Both the position numbers and the translations under genes were made by a program. Below, in pieces: positions 40,201 to 55,200 of a stretch of DNA of 64,000 bases. Position 1 is the first letter of the stretch; each line of letters starts with the position of its first letter. The stretch comes from Dendrobium chrysotoxum. Lineage: Eukaryota > Streptophyta > Magnoliopsida > Asparagales > Orchidaceae. The notes beneath the pieces are model-generated. The model saw only the letters and a program-made list of their open reading frames with translations, had not been told where the DNA came from and searched no databases. The stretch lies in the NCBI GenBank assembly GCA_019925795.1, contig CM034307.1:620001-684000 (forward strand), given 5' to 3'.

Positions 40201-43200
40201 GTTTTCGAGATCTGAGTTTGTATACATATGCCTGATTAGATTTTGATAGTCATAACTTCTTCTGTTCTTCTCTATATTGTTTATGACATGTACTAATTGT
40301 AGATCATTATTTTGATTATAAATAATTCTAAGATGAATAAAAAGAATTTGATGATGAGTACTTTTGTGTTTTCTGAAGTTTAGTGGCTCTGTAGTCTCTA
40401 ATATAAATCACTTGGAAAATTCTGCAATTCTCTTCAAAAAAGTCTTTTGGGATTTTTGTAATGTCACCATCTGACACGGTGTGACCCATTCTGTAAGTGG
40501 GTTATATCGAATTGGGTTGTAACATAAGAAAACCTTGATTTGGCAGGCCTGGGCAAGCCTTCGTGATATGATCCTAGTAAAAGGAAGTGACCACGAGTCC
40601 CTCTGCGTGCCGACCAGCTTAAGGTGAGGTTGTGCTTTCCTTAGGCAAGTTCTCCACTTGGGCAACTTTGGCATAAACATAGAATAGCCATTGATATAAT
40701 AAATTCATGAGATATGAGTTTGGTGTAATCTGCTTCTAATGATAATCTTATAATAATATGAAGAGAATAAATAAGTCCAAAAGAATATTCGCCGGTTAAG
40801 GATAAATTTGATATAAATTAGTGAATAACATCCAGGTTGGACATCCTAAGAACTTGCTTATAATAGAAAAGAAAGTAGTCTAGCAAACATTGAGATCTTG
40901 TTATTAGAGAAAAAGAGCACAATTTTGAATTGAAATGTAATGTAGATGCTTGGTTATATAAAGGTGGAATTGAGTCTTAATGAAAATATAAACAAAAGCA
41001 TATGGAAGGAGAGAGGTGAAATCCCAATTCCAACAACTCACCTACAACATTTGTAAGGAAATAAGAAGTGCGAGAAGCAGCAGGAGGCACATTATTTGAT
41101 GATGATAGTAGGAGGAGCCTCTGAGACAATAGGAGCTACCATAACAAGTGGTGATTATGGAGGCCAAATTTATGGGAACTATCAAAACACTGGAACCATC
41201 ACAGAAGGAGAATAGAGAGTGAAATGGAATTGAGGAGAGGGAAAGCCAAACTTGAGATGCCCTATAAAGGGAAGAACACGAGCGATAAAAATCCTGAGTG
41301 AGGAACTATATAAGTCATCTGGAGGGAGGAACAGCAATTAGTAAGTGAGAATGATCGTAGAGCTGCGGTTCTAGATAGCTCCCCAACAACCACCAAGAGC
41401 AGGCACGACAACCACCAAGCATGGTTGAAGTGTAGGTGCACCTTATGCATGAGCTGGAGAACAATGCGCAAGAGATCTCGCGCACAGACTATATAAGAAA
41501 GGACATGCAATCAATCTCGCACATAGGCATAAAGCTAGATGCCACATACAAGCATCGAGAGCAAAGGGTCAAGCAAAGACTCGAGAAATAGAGTGTAGAT
41601 GGATCCTTGAAGGAACCAAGGATGAGGTCCTTCAGTTTGACTGTTGGTGTTCTCCAAGCAGATTTCGATTTCCCCAAAGCTAGGAATTTCTGCTGTTTTT
41701 TTCCTACTCCTGGTCGTTCCCCTTCCCTCTTTGTTGTTTCCTAAGTCTGTGTTTTATCTTCTTAAGGTGGTTTCTATTGGTTACTTGGGGTGGCACATTT
41801 ATGTGAGCTGTTAGGTCTTTTTTCTCCTATAAAAGGGGCTGTTTTGGCTATTGGAAAGTGATGGAGAGATTGGTGATGAATATTTGGAATGTATAACCTG
41901 TGGGTTATCTAGCTTACGAGCTATCTTCCTCTACCCTACTTCTTCTACTTCATCTTGGACTTCTACCTACTTCTTCTCTCTAGGGTTTTCATTCCATATG
42001 TATCTTTCTTCTCAAACTTTGAAAAGTTGTAAGGTGTCTTTGAGTCGTATTTATAGGGTGTTATTGAGTTGTGTTTTTAATTTAAAAATAGCATGGTTAT
42101 ATTGTTTTATGTTTGTCAATGTTTTAAAGAAGCCAGTTATTTTTAGTTTGCAATATTTGTATTTTTATTGCATCAGTTATACTCATTTATGATTTATTAT
42201 ACATCATATCCATTACCACAATGTGATTATATTTACTACGTCATTACTCACAAGTCGCAATCATCTTTGCTTGTATATACATCCTACTAAGTAAAAAGAT
42301 GAATGTTATTTGTTCAGCATGCAAGGCTTTTGAATCACAATATTATAGATAGATAAATAAATATACATGAATTGTGCAGGGGAAAACGAACTGCAACTGA
42401 TGGGGACATCAGATCATGGAAAGTATATCAAAGACGTAGCCGACAATCTACAGCCACGATCGCGCCGATCTATTTTTGAGTCGTCATATGTTTTTTTTTT
42501 TTTTATTTGCTTCATGTATTTGTTTTAGTAGTATTTCCTATTTTGCCCTTAAGGGTTTTATCATATATAAGCCCAAGGGGCATTGTCGTCCTTTATTTCC
42601 CTTTCATTGTAGGGGCTATATATAAGCCCCATATGTTTCTTTTGACATTAATGATGATAATGAAAAGAAATTCCTGCATAGTGTTCTCTTGATGTGAGAG
42701 TTTGAGAGCTTTGAGAAATTCCTACGAAAGGGACAACGGATCACCCACCAACCTTGGAAGAGTCCGGGTTCGTGGTTCTCTCTTCCCTTTATCTCTTCTT
42801 TTTCCCTCCCCTCCCCTTCCTTGCCGCCGGCCTAAGCCCTCCAACCCACAAACCGCCGGCTCTTCCCCTCATTCCTCCCAAGCCATTGATTCAAGGATTC
42901 CCCCCTCCCCACCGAAATCCCTCATCCTCTCATAACCTAGCCGGCCACCTTCCTCTCCACTTCCAAACCCCCAGAACCCACAAACCCTAACCCTAATTCC
43001 CCCTCCTCCTCCCCCTAGCCGTCGGCCACCACCCTCTCTTCCCTTGACTCCACAATTTTCTCTTGCTTTCAAAATCCTTCATATTATAAACCCTCCTAAT
43101 TTGGAATGAGTTTGAATTCAAAATGCAAATCAATTTGAATTTGAATCTATTTCCTAATTAAGGATTTCTATTCTAGGAAAGTGTCTTAAAGCACATCCAA

Positions 43201-46200
43201 ATCAAATTAAAATTGAATATGATTTAATTTCTTTGCCTCAATTAAGGATCCCAATTAGGCAAGCATTAAAAAACCTACTCAAAGCCTCTCCCCACTCATG
43301 ATGCCATCGGCACCCTCCTCTCTCTCTCAATCACCCACTAAATCACCTTCCTTTTAGGACACCAATCAATTTCCCCAATCTGTAAGATACGTTCCTTCTC
43401 TTCCATTGATTTGAAATTCAAATCTTAAATTCTTGATTCCCTCCAAGTTGAAATCGGGAAAATTAATTTCAGAATTTTGGAGAAGGATCCCCTCCCCTAG
43501 CCTTGGCCGCCCCTCGACCGCATTCCCTCCCACCAAAACTAGTCAACCAACCCTGAATTTTCCCTCGCCAAAGTGCTGTCCTGAATTCCGGAGCTTGCGA
43601 ACTTGCTGTCCAGGTTGTCGGGATTGCTGTCTAGAAAATTCTGCACCTCCCCAGTGCTGTCCAGCCAGCCGAATTGCTGTCCAACCCTCCTAGAGTCCAC
43701 TCCCTGTTGTCCGAGAACTCCCGGTCCCTCCTAGGAGCTGTCCAGGCTTGTGAAAAGGATCCCGATTGCTGTCCTACTGCAGAAACAGCCACCATCGACA
43801 CCAAAGCTTCGTGTCCTCTGCTTTTTGTGGGTAAACTCTTCCTCCCACTCTTTTATCTTCCTAGTCTACTCCTCAATTGTGCTTATTGTTGGATTCATGA
43901 AGATCATGCTAATCGTTCTCTGCCAAAGCTTAGTAAACGTAGGGAATGAGTGATGGGCTTCTATGCATCTAATCTCGTTGTTAGACTAGGGATGTTATTA
44001 AAAATCCTCTATGTTTGCTTATGCTGAAATTTTTAATTATTTTGTGACCTAACTATTATTGTGTGATTTGGCCTAAGCTAAGGCATCTCTCTCTTGTTTT
44101 CTATTTTCGTTAAATGGCTAACGTTTTAATTCTTATTGCTCTTACTTGAAAGCGTGCAAATTCTTAGCAATCATTTAAGCATACGTAGTTCTACATCAGC
44201 AACTCTTTCAAAAATACTTCAGGAAAACAATAAACGGTTATACTTTAAAAGAATGGTAAAATTATTTAAGAAGGCGAATGATGCAGCATTTAAATGTGTA
44301 AAAACTAAATCATTTCTCAATCAATAATCAGAAGAAAGTGTAGATATTCTAAATCAGAAGCACATACTCAGTTTCGGGAGGAAATTTTCCTGGATATTTA
44401 TCTTTAAAGTCAACAAGCTGTGCAAAAAGATACGCTTCAGCAAGAGAGAAAAGTGTATCTATCAAAGCATATTCAGGTTCATCAAATGCATCTCGTATCA
44501 ATGTTTTTCCATAAGCTTTAATCTTCTCTTCCTTGGACATTTCCTTGAAACCATGATATGCTACTTTAACATATTTATGTCGATCCATCTGGAGAATAAA
44601 AAAATTTTTATGCTTCAGCATTCAAAAAGTTGGAAGCACTAGTGAAACATTATTATGCTTTGAAAGTAATCAATACACAAACAAGTTACATACCATTGGG
44701 AAAACAGGTAGAAAGCCTGTTAATACAAATGATACATGACATTCGAAATACAGAATGTTTAAGCTGATTTCCTCTTAGTTCTTCTTCTCTCCAATTTTTC
44801 TTTAGTGATTGACTTGACTTGTGACTGATTCAGATTTATATACCTGATATCGTTTAAGTTCATAAAATTTTAATCATCCATGTTTCTTTTAACTCTAATT
44901 GTGATTTGTTCCAACTTTGACATCAAAATCTTATTGATGACCCATTGATGATTGGATTTCGTTTATTTTCCTACCATCGATCATTTACAGAATTTTATTT
45001 GTCTTAGATTGTTTGCTTCCCTACAAAATTTACATGGTAATTCTTACATTTATTCTAGAAATCTACAAAAAGAAGCATTACCTATTTGTTAGTCCAGCAT
45101 TGCACTATATTGTATATCATATTTGCCTTAATAACTCCAAAACATAGAACCTCCTACATCACATTAGCCTTAGAACTAAAAAAAAGTTCACAATATCCAC
45201 CAGGGCTCGAGTTTAGGGTCGTTTAATAGATCAACAATAGATGCAAGTTTTGATAAATTTGCTTATCATGATGTTAAAATTTTAAAATGAAGAACAAATA
45301 TGCTACTCATTATATCATAAATTTGACGAAGCATTAATACAATCTAAAATTTTAAACAACTATTAGCAAGTTCATTTGCAAGCCATTGCACAGACATATA
45401 GATGTCATAGAGGTGATAGCACTGAGGGAGGTCTTAGCAGCAATGGAAAGTAAGAGGTGATATGAATGTCAAAGAGATCCATAAGTTTTTTGTTATATAT
45501 TTTTTGTCGCCTTCTCAGCGGACCCAATCTCAGCAAGTAGCTCCTCTGACCTACTCCTAGAGATTGTCATCCTTGACTCCCTCTCAGCTAACTTCATTAT
45601 GGAGGCACCAACCTCAAATCTCTTCACATATGAGCATATCATTTTTATATCTTTTTCTTATATACTTGACTTTATGTTAAATTATTTATATCACTGAGCA
45701 TTTAACTCATCCATGGATATTCTATGATTTCAAGAAAAGGAAAGAGACACGAGGAATAGTAAACAAGTAACAAGTTTTGCTTTATATAGCAATATGTTGA
45801 ATAAATGATGTTAGAAATTATAAAAGATATGTATGGTGATGTAAATCAAGATTTTGACCATGTATGAATTTATATGAAAATTGAATTAGAATATTTATAT
45901 TTGATTAGCTAATTTTATTGACGAACGCTTCCATTTAATGCTTATATTAGTTTATATGATGATGTTAAGTGTTATATGCAATTTTAGATTATATAGTCAG
46001 ACTAGTTTCACTCATCGGATCCTGATGAAATAAATTAGGATAGGTGTAGCAGAAATTATGTTTGTCCAAATTGTCCATTTCTCTCATGATTGCCTAGTAG
46101 GCGGTGAAAATAGGCCGTGACAAGAGAAACCACTATCTCAGTAATAACTTTTGCATCATCAAAAGCGTTTTCAATAGCAACATCCTTGGTCATAGAGGTT

Positions 46201-49200
46201 TACTTAACAACCATTATGCTCAGTTAAGGACCCAACCCTACATGACCTTGTTCATCATGTTTGATAATCACCTTCTTCGGCAGATACATCTTCACTTATG
46301 TAAACCCATTTACAGATAATGAAGCACTCCACGTCATAGTCTCCAAATCTTTCCTTCTGCATTCATTAATAGTAGCGGAGCCTGAATGACATTGCAACTT
46401 CTTGATGTTTGCAAATGGAAAGAACTCAGAAACAATTTCAAGGAAAGAACAATGACTGAAGTATAAAAAGAAAAAGCTTGAAAAAGAAAAGCAAACTTCA
46501 TATTTATAAATATTGTTGCTAACGTTTCAACCATGCTCCGAAGATAGAAGCACACTATGCAAAGCCAACATTTTGTATCAAGTTCAAGTAACGTAGATTG
46601 AATTGGGTTCTTTAGAATTTTAATTCGCCTCTCATTCTTGGCTTATGGGAAGATAAGAGAGAATCAGCTACCGAAAATAAACCCATATTCCTATGGATTA
46701 GATTAATGAAGTCACTATAAAAAAATCTAAACTATGCTTAATAAGTTGTTAATAAGAGCTAACTTGAACCGCTTACAACTTGGAACTCACTAAATCATTA
46801 TGGGCTCCGAAAATTCGCACCCCAGCCTCTCCTGCTTTCGGGAGAGTTTTAACAAATTAAGTTCTGGGGTAAATTTTCAAAAGGCAGATTGGGTTTGAAA
46901 TAAGACACTACCCACAGATTTCGCCCTCATTTTGCGAAAACTTTATGATCTAAGTTCTAGTTTCCTATAGGTGCAAGCCCTATAGTTAATTACCCCTCAC
47001 GGTAATGAGAGAGAACTTTCAATTAAGGCTAGTCGTCAAACAGATACTTAGAGATACGTGGTATCTGGCATATAGTAGCAGCATGGGTTGGTATTTGAAA
47101 ATTTGATATTTAAAATTAAAAATTTCACCATATTGCACTTAAAGCGGATGATGGGGGGAGAAATGATGAGCCCGATCAAGATCTCATGGTTTCGTCATCC
47201 CTAGCCATCATGGTCCCTGGTCTACTTAGTCAGAGGAGGTAATCGACCCAACCAGACAGAAGGATCCTTGTCGACAGTCATGGGTTGCTTTGTCTAAGGG
47301 TATCTTGTAGACCTGAGATGGATATTTGTTTAAGAGAACAAATTTAAATCATGGTGTTGTGCCATTTGGCAACGAAACCACCGGTTAGAGGACATCTGTC
47401 ACGTCCTTACTGGCAAGAGACAGATTGAGAATGAATCTTAATGATATTCTAGACTGGACATTAGCTTTTTGTGAGATGAAATAGTTTTTAGATTTGTCCA
47501 TCTTGGCAAACTGTTGCGAAGGGTGGATGTATATTTTTTCTTTAAGTGTTTGATGGTTTATTTCATTTTAAATATCTTGAATTCTAGTATTCTTAGATTT
47601 TTTTTTTTAATTATGGGCATTTGTGAGATATTTTAAATATTTGTGGTCCCCTCTGGTTGAGATTTTCTATCAACATGGCCATCTTAAGGATTTTAATGGG
47701 CATTATTGTTTCGTTGATTGAACATTGTTGACTCTGTCTACTTGTCGGCATAGGATCGAGTTCGAATCTAAATTTATTTCTTAACCCATGCGGCATCCTC
47801 AGACGTCACATGTGTACCTATGACACGCTCACCAGGGCCCATGCGGGTGTATGCTCTTACACATATCTTGTTGGACATATTTATACGGCAGTTATATATG
47901 TGTATTGTATGTGTACATTTGGATGTGTATGATGTACAAACATGTGTATATACATATCAGCATGAATACTTGCATGTTCATATTAGGTGTTCTGCATATA
48001 GTAATGCATGTACACGCCATATTTTTGCATGTAAGTATAATATTGAAATATATACTGGAGTGAAACCCTCTGCTTATTGTAAATGCATGTGGGGGGATAC
48101 TTTGAAGTGTAATTACAATGTCAAACGACATGCTTGAATGAAACCCTCTGCTTCTTAACGATACATGCAGGAGGTCATTTTAACATCCAACGGCGATGTC
48201 GGATGACATAACCGTATTATGTAAGTTACGACACGTGCATATACAACATATTAGTATGTAAATGCCATGTATTTGTTACAATTAAATACATCTCGCAATG
48301 TTGGATAGTATGTTTAAATGAATTATCATGCATGTTGCAATGCATGTGAGGGCCATTTTAAAATATTTGCAGGCAGTGCAAAGGGATATTTTGCATTTTT
48401 AAATATAGCCGGTTGTATAGGTAACCATTGCTACCAAATGCACGGGATTTTATTTTGAGCTTTATTGACGCCTTTGGTCCGCTTGTACGAATGTTACTGA
48501 TCTGATGGCGTGGCGTTATGCTTTAATAGCCCGCCGTTTTTTTACTACTGATTCCCTGCTTTTGCTTACAAGTAAATCGTAGCGTTGCATTCAGAATAGC
48601 CCATGAGATACTTCATTGTTCTGATGCAAGTTCCATTTTCTTGTCCTTCAGGAGATTAGATCCATAAATCAACTGATCCTTTCTTGGACTGGATAAGGAC
48701 ATCCAGACGACATGATGTCGTTTTGTGATAGATTTGGTATCCTCATCTAATGAGACCAAAGACTTGGCTAGTGCAACGTTAGATTGCTTTTTCTTCGACT
48801 CATCAGGAGGCAGTCTCCTCGAAGCATGGATATGACAGGGTGCAAGGTCGTCTTTGATGTTTTGATATGCATATAGTACATAGAAGCTTCTTCTACAGCT
48901 CCAAAATAGTGTACTCGAGGGGCTCGTTCTATGTATTTATAATGCATATATAGGACACTAGGTTGAGGGACTTAATCTCCGGGTCTTCGTCCAAATAGTG
49001 CGGCATATTTTTGAGAGCCTTAGTATTTCTAAAGAGATGATAGAATAAGATTTTTTTTTTCTTCAAGTGCTCATTCTTTGATTCTACAGAATCACTCATA
49101 AAACCATTCAATCTTGCACGCTTAGTGCCATGGCTAAGACCATCCTTTGGTGATATATCAACGAGCATCCTCTTTACACCGTGTTGCCCTTATCCAATCT

Positions 49201-52200
49201 GTCACTATCAAAACCTCCAAAATTATCAATTGGAGAACTTATTTGTAGTCAGTCAAGCCCTGGTAGGGTGAGCACGCTTCTATGCTTATAGGGGATCTAC
49301 CACACTCGCAGCATCTCAATCATCATTGTTGTAGATACATGTAGAGAACATTGTTGTTTGCAGGTGAGTTAGGGTACTCATATGCAGGGAGCTTGTACAT
49401 CTGATAGGTGCTTGGTTATCATTGACTGCAAGGGCCTCCTCACAATCATTACACGTCCAGTGTGCTCATTTGCATGTTGTTGTTGACCACCAGTGACATG
49501 CATTTATTGTTAATTTATCTGCGCTTGTTAGTCTGCAGCATGTATCGAGTGCAGCGGATCTCCCACAATAGCTCATATCATTTGTCACAGTTCTTCTGCA
49601 TTTACTTGTAGATAGCGTGTTGAATGTATAACGAACTTCCTGCAGTGGCTCGTAGGTGTATGCATTTGCTGCGTACCATCTGTCTTTGCTTGCAGGGGAT
49701 CAGTACATTTGTCTAACATTTAATGCTAGTTGACTACAAGGGTGTCGTAGCACCCATTGCATCTTGTTGGTTATCACTATTGCGTATACAAAAAATATTC
49801 CATTAATGCTAGTAGGTATTCGTATTCATTGTGCTTTGCACTATCTGCATTTGCAAAAGGCTCTATTATGTGCAGGCAAGTTGTTACATCTGCTGTCATT
49901 GCTCATAGACAAGTTAGGATACTTGTTCCTCAGCTAGCTGTTATTGACTGCAAGCAAAATTGATACTATTTGATACTGATCGAGAGGATATTGTAGCACT
50001 CGTTATGTGTTGCATTGTACATCGATCATTTTGCCCCTTTGATCGTGAAGAACTAATATATCTTATTGCTATCGAGTGATCGTAGAATGTAGGAATGGTC
50101 TAACATAGACTGCATGTTGTTCATCGCCGCCTACAGGTGGACTATTACACAAGACAAATCTCCTGTCGTTGCTTGCAAGTGTTTGCATCTATTACAAATT
50201 TGTCATTCCTGCTTGCAGGATACAGGTGTATTTGTTGGATGTCTGCTTGCAAGTGCTTGCAACTTCTTCAGATGTACTTGATCGGTTATTCATTTCATGA
50301 TCGATCATTGTTGTTTACGTGATTGAATGTGCTTGTAGGGAAGTTATTACACTTGCGTTACATCCATCGTCATCATTCATCAGTAGCTTAGTGTATTTGC
50401 TTGTACATGAGATGTTGATGTTGACTGCATGAGATTGCTACATTCATTGCCTCTTCAATCTACGGTCTGATCGTTACTTGCATAGCAAGTTCTTCATTAT
50501 TGCATGTAGGAAATGTTTATACTCCTTGCAGCAAACTGGCATTATTTGGAATTGATTTGCATTGAGGGTATTGTTCGTCGCAAGTCCCCTGTTTGTTGAT
50601 TTGTACTGTTTGAATGCATTAAAATGTCAGTTATCAATGTGCATTTTAGAAATTTGGGTCCAGTTCCCTATTGTTTGTTAATATTCTGTTCCATGTCATT
50701 TCTTTCAAATCAGGTCCCCTATAACTTGCTCAAGTCATGTGCATTTTACTTTGAATTTCGGCGGCACCCCAATATATCCCCCATTTGAGGGAAATTTGGG
50801 GAGTCATAGCCTTCTCGCCATGTTAAGAAAGACGTGCACAAGCAGTGCTATGTGACACCGCGGCTGTAGTCTTCAATCCCACCATGTCAAGAAAGGCGTG
50901 TATTGGTCTTCAGGGGTACTTGTTTCAAATGCACAATTCTTTCCCCACAAGCATTGAGGCGCGTACGGGTACTTAATTTTTTGCCCCATCATGCTAAAAA
51001 AAGCGCGCACGAGGATTACCTGCCTCATCGCAAGCATCGCGACAAGTTTCCTCCCACCGCGATAAAAAAATGCGCATATGTGGTTGCTCGTCCCGCTGCA
51101 AGCGCAAAGGACATGGTTTGGTCCTTTATATCTTGCATAGGGGTCAACGAAGATGTGTCAGTCTCGGCATGTAGATCGAGGCACTAGTTGTGACTCGAGG
51201 TACTGCAGAAGAAAAAACTGCAAAATCCGATCCAATTTATCGTAATCGATTAGTTAACATATTGGTTAACCGTATTCTGAAACACGGAAAAAAATCATTG
51301 GCTTATCAAATTATCTATCGAGCCGTGAAAAAGATTCAACAAAAGACAGAAACAAATCCACTATCTGTTTTACGTCAAGCAATACGTGGAGTAACTCCCG
51401 ATATAGCAGTAAAAGCAAGACGTGTAGGCGGATCGACTCATCAAGTTCCTATTGAAATAGGATCTACACAAGGAAAAGCGCTTGCCATTCGTTGGTTATT
51501 AGGGGCATCCCGAAAGCGTCCGGGTCGAAATATGGCTTTCCGATTAAGTTCCGAATTAGTAGATGCTGCCAAAGGCAGTGGCGATGCCATACGCAAAAAG
51601 GAAGAGACTCATAGAATGGCAGAGGCAAATAGAGCTTTTGCGCATTTTCGTTAATCCATGAACATGATCTATATAGACACATAGATCCATGGATCCATAC
51701 ATCTCGATCGGAAAAGAATCAATAGAAAAAGAAAGAATCGGAATTGATCGAGATCTTTCTCGAAACAAACAAAAAGGAAAAGAAAGATGAAACATAAATC
51801 ATGGATCAACTAAGCCTTCTCGGGGGCTTGCTTAAGAATAAGAAAGAGGAATCTTATGGAAATATCATGGAATAAGGTTTGATCCTATTCATGGGGATTC
51901 CGTAAATATCCCACTACGTCTGATTACTTTGTTGGACAAATAGTCCCTTTTTTCAATTCTAATTAGAAAGTAATACATTAAAAGAAGTTTAGCTTATTCT
52001 ACAATGTCTCAATTGGGTTATATTATGTTAGCTCTAGGTATAGGTTCTTATCGAGCTGCTTTATTTCATTTGATCACCCATGCCTATTCTAAAGCTTTAT
52101 TGTTTTTGGGATCCGGATCCATTATTCATTCAATGGAACCTATTGTTGGATATTCACAAAAGGAATGAGGGAAGCTCCAATCGAAAAATATTGGAAGGGA

Positions 52201-55200
52201 AAAATGCTTCTAAGATGAATCTCTTCCCATGCAATAGTCAGGAATTCTTGACGATATCGAGCAGGAACAACCTGTTGTTCTTGAATACCCCGATTCAAGG
52301 CCAAAGAATTTCCTGCTGCTACCATATAATATTCATCTCTATTTGGTGATAAATAAACCATCTGTGCCTCTTTTGATCTCTCAGATAATTTATAAAACGG
52401 ACTCTCTATAGATCCCCAATTTCCCTGTCAGAGGCAGAAGCTGCGATCTAGCTCGATTGGTTGGAGTAGGATCGAAGGGCGACAGCTTCGGTTGTGTAGA
52501 GAAGGCGATGTCGTGAATGGCGGGACCTGTATGTCGAGTGAATTGTGACTGTTGGAAGTTGGGACAATAAAGTTGGCGAACAGCTTGCAGAAGGGAAGGG
52601 AGACAGGATTTCACGTGTGAGAGAGGAAGAAGAAGCGAGTGGAGAGGTCGGAAGGGAAGAGGGAAGAAACGAGAGAGTGTGAGAGAAGAACCGAACGAAT
52701 GAAGCCTCACCCGTATCTCCTATTAACGCGAGCTAGATGGAGATTGTGCAGAGGACGTGCGAGAGTGTCGTCGACGTGTGAAGGACGACGTAGGACATCC
52801 GAAGAGCAGATATCACGGGATTTCGTGGGGAGAACGACGTGCAAACGGCGTCAAATAGATATGCAAGTTTTGTTTTTATTCAATTTTTTTTTACTGTCAT
52901 TTAGAGGTCAACAATTATAAGTCATATAAAGCCTCAAATCGTCAAAAAGCAAATCTAATCAATTTGCAAAGTCATGTCTAACAACTCGCTCAAGAATCAA
53001 TCCTTACTCAAAGCCATTGAACTCGCCCGAGAACTCATGAGGTCGCCCTTTTTGCCAAGGTCATTCTCCCAACTAACTTGATTACTCATGTTCAGTAATT
53101 GCTATCCAGCTCAAAATTCTCGCAAGGACATCTCGCCTAATGTCGGTGCTACCAAGACTAGTTGATTCAGCCAACCTGTTCAGCAATCAACCCAATTTGG
53201 GTTTTTTAATGTTTGATAATATTGGTAGTTATCCTAGTCATGAATAAGATTAGTTATTATCCTATCCTAATCATCAAGGGGCTTAATTCTTTTAAATAGA
53301 GCTTCCTCTCTCTATTTTAGATTAGATTTTGACTAGAAAAAAAATTTTCAGAAATTGCTTTTCTATCTTTGTTCTTTTATATATCCTGGAATGACTTCCA
53401 GGTCATGGAATCATTTCAATTGGACAAGGTCCTCTGGTTTTTCCCTTTTTCAAGATTTTCCACGTAAAAATCTCGGTGTTTCTTTATCATTTCAATTACA
53501 TGTTTGTGCGTTGAATTTTCATGATGTAAAATCTTTCCACTCTACCACCACAAATTTCTCAACGTGCAACAATAGTAAACAAAAAAAAGCAATTTCAAGC
53601 AGCACTTCATTTTTCTTATGAAAATTGAAGAATACTTGTAGAAGTGAAAGCATGCCTATTAGAATTTGGATATTGAAACGGTTTCATGAGTTCATAAGTA
53701 GAATGACAGCATAATATTGTACATCTGTCTATTATATGTTGACCCAGCTATGGGTTGATTTGAACGATCTACACATTTCATCCAAAAAGCTCTGATATGG
53801 CATGATCACCACTTCTGTGCCAATCTACATGCTGCTTAAATTCATTTTCTCCACAACAGTACAATTATCTTATCCAGGATTCCACCAGTTGCAAAGAATG
53901 CATATAACTCGCTAAGATTTGTTAGTAATGTTAGTCCCATAATCACATTGCATGACTCTATTGAGTTCATATAACAAAATTGATAGCTTGACATCTTACT
54001 ATGCATCTGTAGTTATGCCAAAGCTATGAAAACCAACCTTAAGCCAAGAATACAAAGACGAAACCATCAATTGACACTAACTGAGAACCCCACCCATCGT
54101 CACCCCAACCCTTTATTTTTTCCCTTTTAAACAATAGATGTTCACAAGCTCTTTGTATCTCAGTTAAGTGAGAATTGAAACAGAATTAGAGTGGTTTAAT
54201 ATATTAAATTCAAAAAATATTACAAACAACGGAAATGAACTGTCAATGTTCTCTAGGTGATGCATATTTTATAAAACCAATACACCAGCCGCAGCAAAAG
54301 AACTAGGAAAAGTGGCAATTACTTACCTTCAGTATGTTGCCTCGCCTCTTATCAAGGACCAAACCCCTAACCATGTACTTACAATCGAATTTCCATTTCT
54401 GTATCTGCAAGGTGGAGAAGCATATGACAAATAAAATTGGAAATTCTACCAGCCAGATTAAGGTAATCACTATAAATTAAAAATTCAAGAGTATACTCTT
54501 GTTCATCCTCACATGTTTAAATAAAGAGCGATGCCCATCAGACCTGCATGCCAAAGCCTACATAAGCATGTGGCCCACCATGACTGTACTCAAAATCTTA
54601 GTCAACCAAGAACCTTGGTGACCAAGACTAAAACAGTATAGTCACTTTCAGCTTTCATCGACTAAGATTGTTGATCAACCACGAATTTTAATACAATCTC
54701 AGTCGACCACGGGATTGAGTGGGTTGAGGGAGCGTGGTATGAGAAGCATTAATTTTAAATGAAACAAGCTTAAAATTAAGAAAAGAAACAGCAGCATTGT
54801 GAACCCTAAATTTTACACCAATAAGGTACTATAGTCCCGGGGCGCCAGAATATGTCAAACACAGTCAAAAACAAACGAACCATCGAAATCCTTACAGTTG
54901 GAAATTACCGGACACCGGTACTCCACCTGATTCTTTCCAAAATCATGACGAAACATCTTACAATCACTAGAATAACCAGCTCCATTGTGGAAAACGCAAC
55001 TTCCGCTCCAAAACACAAAACAAACCAAACAAAAAGCATTAAAACAAAAAGTCGTACACAGACCTCAACGGGATACTGCAAATTCGTCACCAGATTCCTC
55101 ACGGTCCCTTCATACGCCAACGCCTCGAATGTTTCCGGCTTGTACTGCGCCAGTGTATAGTCCATGTCAAACCCCACGGCCACAATATTCTTCATATTCA

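Larger units (their letters stand above)
51195..52432 (+). other. Nuclear chloroplast DNA insertion (chimeric NUPT)
   Basis: Three chloroplast segments from separate plastome regions are joined: rps7 with its downstream spacer (inverted repeat), part of ndhF (small single copy, plus strand) and part of rpoB (large single copy, minus strand). The insertion sits inside the second solo LTR. Sequence conservation is high, so it is younger than the LTR. The joined order does not exist in any normal plastome, so it is not contamination from one plastid fragment. Confidence 0.92.
46799..52913 (-). mobile_element. Second giant solo LTR, with chloroplast insertion
   Basis: On the minus strand it starts TGTTGACC at 52,913 and ends near 46,799 (the terminal CA is changed to TA). 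Flanks atcat (46,794-46,798) and attat (52,914-52,918) fit an eroded 5-bp target duplication. The terminal region (46,799-47,340), CTATAGG hairpin, TGACGTC core (47,802-47,808) and hairpin array (50,810-51,075) align in order with the other LTRs. The place where the AT-rich tract should be is occupied by 1.2 kb of chloroplast DNA. It is more eroded than the intron-4 copy and sense to the host gene. Confidence 0.83.

Noticed and set aside
42702..43072. Proline-rich open frames on both strands
   Set aside because: Low-complexity C/T-rich leader gives long frames in many phases; no domain or splice pattern.
51190..51654. A functional rps7 gene
   Set aside because: It is plastid sequence fused to ndhF and rpoB pieces inside an LTR, and the native start is missing.
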